DNA of 64,000 nt from Psettodes erumei (taxonomy: Eukaryota; Chordata; Actinopteri; Pleuronectiformes; Psettodidae), in assembly GCA_016785225.1 (NCBI GenBank), contig JAFBJZ010000618.1:1-64000 (forward strand). Direction: 5' to 3'. Each line of letters begins with the position of its first letter. Position 1 is the first letter of the stretch. A model generated the notes under the pieces. It worked only from the letters and a program-made list of their open reading frames with translations. It had not been told where the DNA came from and searched no databases. Both the position numbers and the translations under genes were made by a program. Below are positions 60,142 through 64,000 of this stretch, in pieces.

Positions 60142-60411
60142 AGTAAGAAAGTAATTTTTCCTACCTTTGCACAATAAAATATGTAAAGTCAATCATATTT
60201 GATGGGAAAGAAAAAGCTGATTTGATTTTTAGCAAATGTGCCCACCTCAACCTTCCTGCATCTTTACTCTGAGTAATGACAATGGTCCTAAAAACAAAGC
60301 AATGTTAATCACTGAGCAGCAAGTTTTCAGAGGTGCTTTCTAGGTGTTCTTTCTATGAGTTCAGGAAGTGAATGTCAGTTAATGTAATGTCCTCTCAAGT
60401 CATGGAGACAA

Positions 60412-60412
<1 letters not shown>

Positions 60413-60470
<58 letters not shown>
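60413..60470. repeat. (GT)n microsatellite
   Basis: Uninterrupted GT/TG tract of about 29 units, intronic in amot. Confidence 0.97.
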
Positions 60471-60473
<3 letters not shown>

Positions 60474-60861
60474 ACATGAACATGCCTGCAGGGGAACATG
60501 GAGCAGTAAGGATCTAACAGATACTTCTTCTTCCTCCTAACTCAGACTGGTTTTAACAACAGCTAATTGACTGGACATTCAATATAAAAACCCTCACATG
60601 CAGTGGAGGTTTGCTGTAAGGGTAAAATCACACTGTGCGGAATTAAATATAGCCTCTTCATACAAGTCAGTTTTGCTATGTTTGATTGATGAGTAACTAA
60701 AGCCATATTTCTAAATTCATACAGATCTGTTTTGAACTATATTGTATTATACAATTGTATGTGTTTAGTCCCATGTGTGCATGATGTACCAGAAACTAGT
60801 GCTGAAGATCAGCCAGTATTATGTTTTGTTTGTCCCAACTCTGAGCATTTGTGTTTTTAAG

Positions 60862-60954
60862 AGCGCATGGAGACGGCCAACAAGCAGCTTGCTGCTAAAG
60901 ATTGTGATGGCTCAGAGGACAACCGCAAAACCATTTCCCAGCTGCTCACACAGA
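60862..60954 (+). CDS. amot: Angiomotin, fourth recognised coding exon (coiled coil)
   Basis: A 93-bp exon. With the G from the preceding exon it gives [20 protein letters not shown] and NRKTISQLLTQ. The mammalian counterpart is [20 protein letters not shown] followed by TRKTISQLFAK. The acceptor is GTTTTTAAG and the donor CAGA|GTGAGT, leaving one base for the next codon. Confidence 0.93.
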
Positions 60955-61220
60955 GTGAGTATCACACACACAGACAGAGCCTGGGGCATTTAACATACCA
61001 ACGCTAGCATTCATATGTGCACAGTGTCAGCATTTGGAGTGTCTGAAGAAACACAAAAATTGAACATCCTCATTTGGTGTTTCTGAAATGACTTTCTGTG
61101 TATTTAACCCTTAATCAATTAGTTAACAAAATAAAATATAACATGAGTGATCATTGGTGTGCATAACAGGGAGGAAAGCATTCTGTCTATGCATGAGTTC
61201 ATGTGTCTGTGTTTGATCAG
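60955..61220 (+). other. amot: amot intron
   Basis: 266-bp intron, GTGAGT to GTGTTTGATCAG. Confidence 0.9.
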
Positions 61221-61366
61221 ACAAAGAAACACTGCGTGAGAAGGAGAAGCTCGAGATGGAGCTGAATGCACTGCGCTCCACCACTGAGGACCAGAGGAGA
61301 CACATTGAAATTAGAGACCAGGCACTGAACAATGCCCAGGCCAAGGTGGTTAAGTTGGAGGAGGAG
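61221..61366 (+). CDS. amot: Angiomotin, fifth recognised coding exon (coiled coil)
   Basis: With the preceding A it encodes NKETLREKEKLEMELNALRS, TTEDQRRHIEIRDQALNNAQ and AKVVKLEEE. This is nearly identical to mammalian AMOT in EDQRRHIEIRDQAL and AQAKVVKLEEE. It ends GAGGAG|GTAAGA on a codon boundary. From the ATG at 52499, 638 residues are encoded in the window, against roughly 1000 or more in the family. The rest of the coiled coil and the C-terminal PDZ-binding motif must lie beyond 64000. Confidence 0.95.
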
Positions 61367-62702
61367 GTAAGAGCATCACCTGTCACTTTTAGTGGATGAA
61401 ATCCTGTTTTTTGGATTTGGGTTTGCTACATGTTGTCAACTTTGTCAGTACCAGAAAAATCCTGATTGAAATGAAGTAGTGAGATCAGGGAAGTCCAGGT
61501 GTAGCTCAGGTAGGACAACCAAGCAGCAACCTTCTTCACTGAGTATGACGAGGCTGAGTCAGAATATCACACATGTACCCCAAAACAATTCCCACCATGA
61601 TGTTTCCTTGACATACTGTAAGTGTTTCCTCACTGACCTCCCGACCTGTCTGACTGACTCTGATCAATGACCATTGTTCTTGGGTAGGGAGAGTGTTTGA
61701 TATATGGTTCTATATTCATGTCTTTATTATTCACCACTAAATGTACAAGAGATTTGTGTGATACTGTGTAAATTTGACACACTCGTTCATGTACCATTGG
61801 GAACAATGGGAATAGTCAAAGATAGGGATCATCCAGGAGTAGTTGTTGAGATATCTTTTCTGGTCATGCATGGCTAAACACAACAGCAAAACTGCCCAAT
61901 AGAAGGAGGTTATGTGCTAAGTAGACCTTCTGATATCAGTATTAAAGAGAGGAAATACTCCTTCACAGATTATCACCATTGTTACAATGAACCCATCAGA
62001 AGTCATGATATCTGAGCTTCTCAAGGTTGTTTTTTCCAAAACACTGGCATCTGTGTGTGGCATCTTTTCATTTTCCTCCATATCCTCCTCATAGGTCCTG
62101 CTCTAGCTTTCTCTTTATTTTTCTCCTACTTCTGTTGATAGGTTTCTGACTACTGTTTTGATTTTCTCCTTTCTTCCAATCCTCCCTCCATGTGTTAATT
62201 CCTTCTTCAACTTTCCCTCTTCTCATCTTTTGCTTCTTCTTCCGCCATCTCTCAAATGTAGTATCTATATTTCTTTTCTTAGTCCCTCCACATTTGTTTC
62301 AGACTATTTTCATCTTCTTTCCTCCACAACACTCTCTTCACCTCTCTTCCCATCACTCCTCCATCCTGCATCTGCCAGCCTAGGTGGCTTGTTCTCATCT
62401 GGTTTTATCAGGAGAGAGGCAGCAGAAGGGGTGGGGGGTAACTGAGATCCCATACAGGACAGGAAACTGCTTGGAGCTGAGCCAAAGCTGGCCTATGACA
62501 CAAAACACCTGCTTGTTGTCATAACAGAGGGGTTCCAGGCTTTTTTCTCTCTACAACAAATGAGTCTTCACATTCTTGGCCCACCGCCTGTTTTCTCTTA
62601 GCTCCTCTGGACTCTCTCTCCTCTTTTCTTTCCACTCTCTTCTTTCTTTTAATGTTTTTCAAGACGTTCACTCTTCTTTTCTGTAATCTGTCCAACAAAT
62701 GC
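61367..62702 (+). other. amot: amot intron, start
   Basis: No amot exon is recognised downstream of 61366 in this window. T/C-rich tracts lie at 62090-62360 and 62540-62690. Confidence 0.8.
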
Positions 62703-63617
62703 ATATGTTCAGTCATGAACCAAAAATGCTGGCACCCCTGAACTTCTGTCAGAAAATGCACCCCTTCTCCTTGAAAATTGTTGCAATTACAAATGTTTTG
62801 GTATTCATGTTTATTTGTTTGGGGTTTTTTTCACTAAAACAACACAAAAAAGCAGAGGAAAAAAAGTAAAACCTGATTCCATTCCACATAGAGCTAAAAA
62901 AAAATGGACGAGACAAAATGATTGCCTCTTTGTAAGAAATAATTGCATTTGAAGCATGTGATGCTCCTGAAATTTGTATTTAAACTCACCAATGGCAAGT
63001 GACATGCTGGCGATAGAGAAATCACACTTACACCCATTTCAAATGGAGAAAAGTTGACTCAACCTTTGTGTTGTATGTCTGTGTGTACCACATTGAGAAT
63101 GGCAAAAAGTTGGAAGAGCAATGAGTTGTGTGAAGATTTGACAACAAAAATTATGGAAAACATGGACGATCTCAAGGCTACAAGTGCATTTCCAGAGATC
63201 GGAAGGTTTCTGTGTCCACTGTGCACAATGTCATCGACAAGTTTCCATCCCGTGGCTCTGGAGCTAACCTCCCTCAACGTGGACGGGAAAAGATTGCAAT
63301 AACGGATTGTTTGAATGTTGAAAAAAGAACGTTGATCAACATACACAGGGGACAACAGTGTCAGCGTGTTACATCTGTTGCCATCTGAATAAAAATGGAC
63401 ACTGCAGTAGGAGACCCAGGAGAACACCAGTGCTGAAACAAAGGCATAAAAAAGCCAGGCTAGAGTTAACTAAAACTTATTGTTGTTCCAATACAAACAA
63501 AAGAAATAAACATGTGAATACCAAAGTATTTGTACTAAGAACAGTAGATTGGGATAAGTGGTGCGGTATTTGACAGAAGTGCAGGGGTGCCAATGTTTTT
63601 GGCCTTGTATGACAGTA
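62703..63617 (+). mobile_element. Tc1-like transposon derivative
   Basis: The ends are inverted: on the left, CAAAAATGCTGGCACCCCTG and ACTTCTGTCAG. On the right, reverse complemented, CAAAAACATTGGCACCCCTG and CACTTCTGTCA. The interior (about 63060-63450, + strand) retains an N-terminal transposase remnant with VSVSTVHNVIDKFPSRGSGA and NLPQRGREK, a Tc1-type helix-turn-helix and linker, broken by stops. The catalytic domain is missing, so it is a third, distinct Tc1 family in the window. It lies inside an amot intron in the same direction. Confidence 0.8.
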
Positions 63618-63784
63618 TTTGTTTGGACACTCAACAATGTAATGACAGCAATGAGTGTTAATGTCCAAGTAAGAGGATCAGAAATTGCAGCAGAGGTCAC
63701 AAATAACTCGACATGGGCTGAGGATTAGTAAAATTTTGTTCTGAAAGAGTTTTAAGAGCAATATTTAATTAGACAGAGGTTTTA

Positions 63785-64000
63785 CGAAAGAACGAAGATG
63801 GCAGCGTAGAGAGAGGTTGACTTTTCTGAGCTCCACACCACCGCACTGATATTTCCTAAATAACTCTGACAAATTCATCACCCACAACAACTTTCATGTC
63901 AGACATGTTAATATGAGTATTGATGAGTATTTTATGAGACGTCAGGACAAAATGCCACCGACAGACAACAGAAAATCACACAAGACAAGCAGACCCGAAG
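63785..64000 (+). mobile_element. Probable L1-type LINE 5' end
   Basis: The sequence opens GAAAGAACGAAGATGGCAGC, the kind of AAGATGGCGGC start common at L1 5' ends. An ATG at 63952 begins MPPTDNRKSHKTSRPE, a basic N-terminus like L1 ORF1 proteins, and runs off the window. Too short to be certain. Confidence 0.4.

Larger units (their letters stand above)
58253..60861 (+). other. amot: amot intron with MITE and microsatellite
   Basis: 2609-bp intron. It contains a 359-bp inverted-repeat element (58508-58866), a CpG-containing stretch at 59870-60142 and a GT microsatellite. It ends GTGTTTTTAAG at 60861. Confidence 0.85.

Noticed and set aside
63054..63302. 82-codon frame as an amot exon
   Set aside because: It overlaps the decayed helix-turn-helix region of a Tc1-like transposase between matching inverted ends.

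Overview
The window is vertebrate, most likely teleost fish, genomic DNA. It is AT-rich and intron-rich, with long CA/GT microsatellites and dense nested transposons of types typical of teleosts: Tc1-like, hAT, PIF/Harbinger, L2- and RTE-type LINEs, BEL/Pao and other LTR-element remnants. There is one recognisable cellular gene, an angiomotin orthologue (amot) on the + strand. Five coding exons lie between 52437 and 61366, and the gene runs off the 3' edge. The species cannot be named from sequence alone.

Layout. 1-5044 is a patchwork of dead retroelements: an RTE endonuclease piece, a retroelement C-terminal region split by a 695-bp Harbinger derivative, L2 reverse-transcriptase scraps and a BEL/Pao integrase. 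5045-6661 is a Tc1-like transposon whose transposase lost its third catalytic residue. 6811-9220 is a broken hAT (GTF2IRD2-like) transposon. 10850-11290 is a CpG-rich, TATA-containing stretch ending in a splice donor; I suggest it as a candidate promoter and 5' exon, possibly of amot. 14720-15760 is a decayed hAT transposase interrupted by a head-to-head telomeric repeat. 17295-18903 and 27312-28884 are inverted copies of a 1.6-kb LTR-like repeat. Between them lie an L2 LINE (about 21990-25314) and an LTR-element integrase remnant that the LINE abuts.

29395-36145 is a second Tc1 copy that carries two insertions of one unusual element. That element starts GGGC, ends CAGTTTTAA and is flanked by the trinucleotide TTA. 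It has hairpin units at its 5' end and a variable number of internal units of about 785 bp. This is the most unusual structure in the window. 37810-46960 holds further LINE and Tc1/pogo-type remnants. 46961-52436 shows no recognisable gene.

The amot exons encode the YAP-binding motifs (LPTY, PPDY, PPEY), the LATS-type HxRxxS site and most of the coiled-coil homology domain. The C-terminal PDZ-binding part lies beyond the window. Amot introns contain a 359-bp terminal-inverted-repeat MITE, a Tc1 derivative and a probable L1 5' end. The transposons do not form a pathway with amot; they are insertions in and around its locus.
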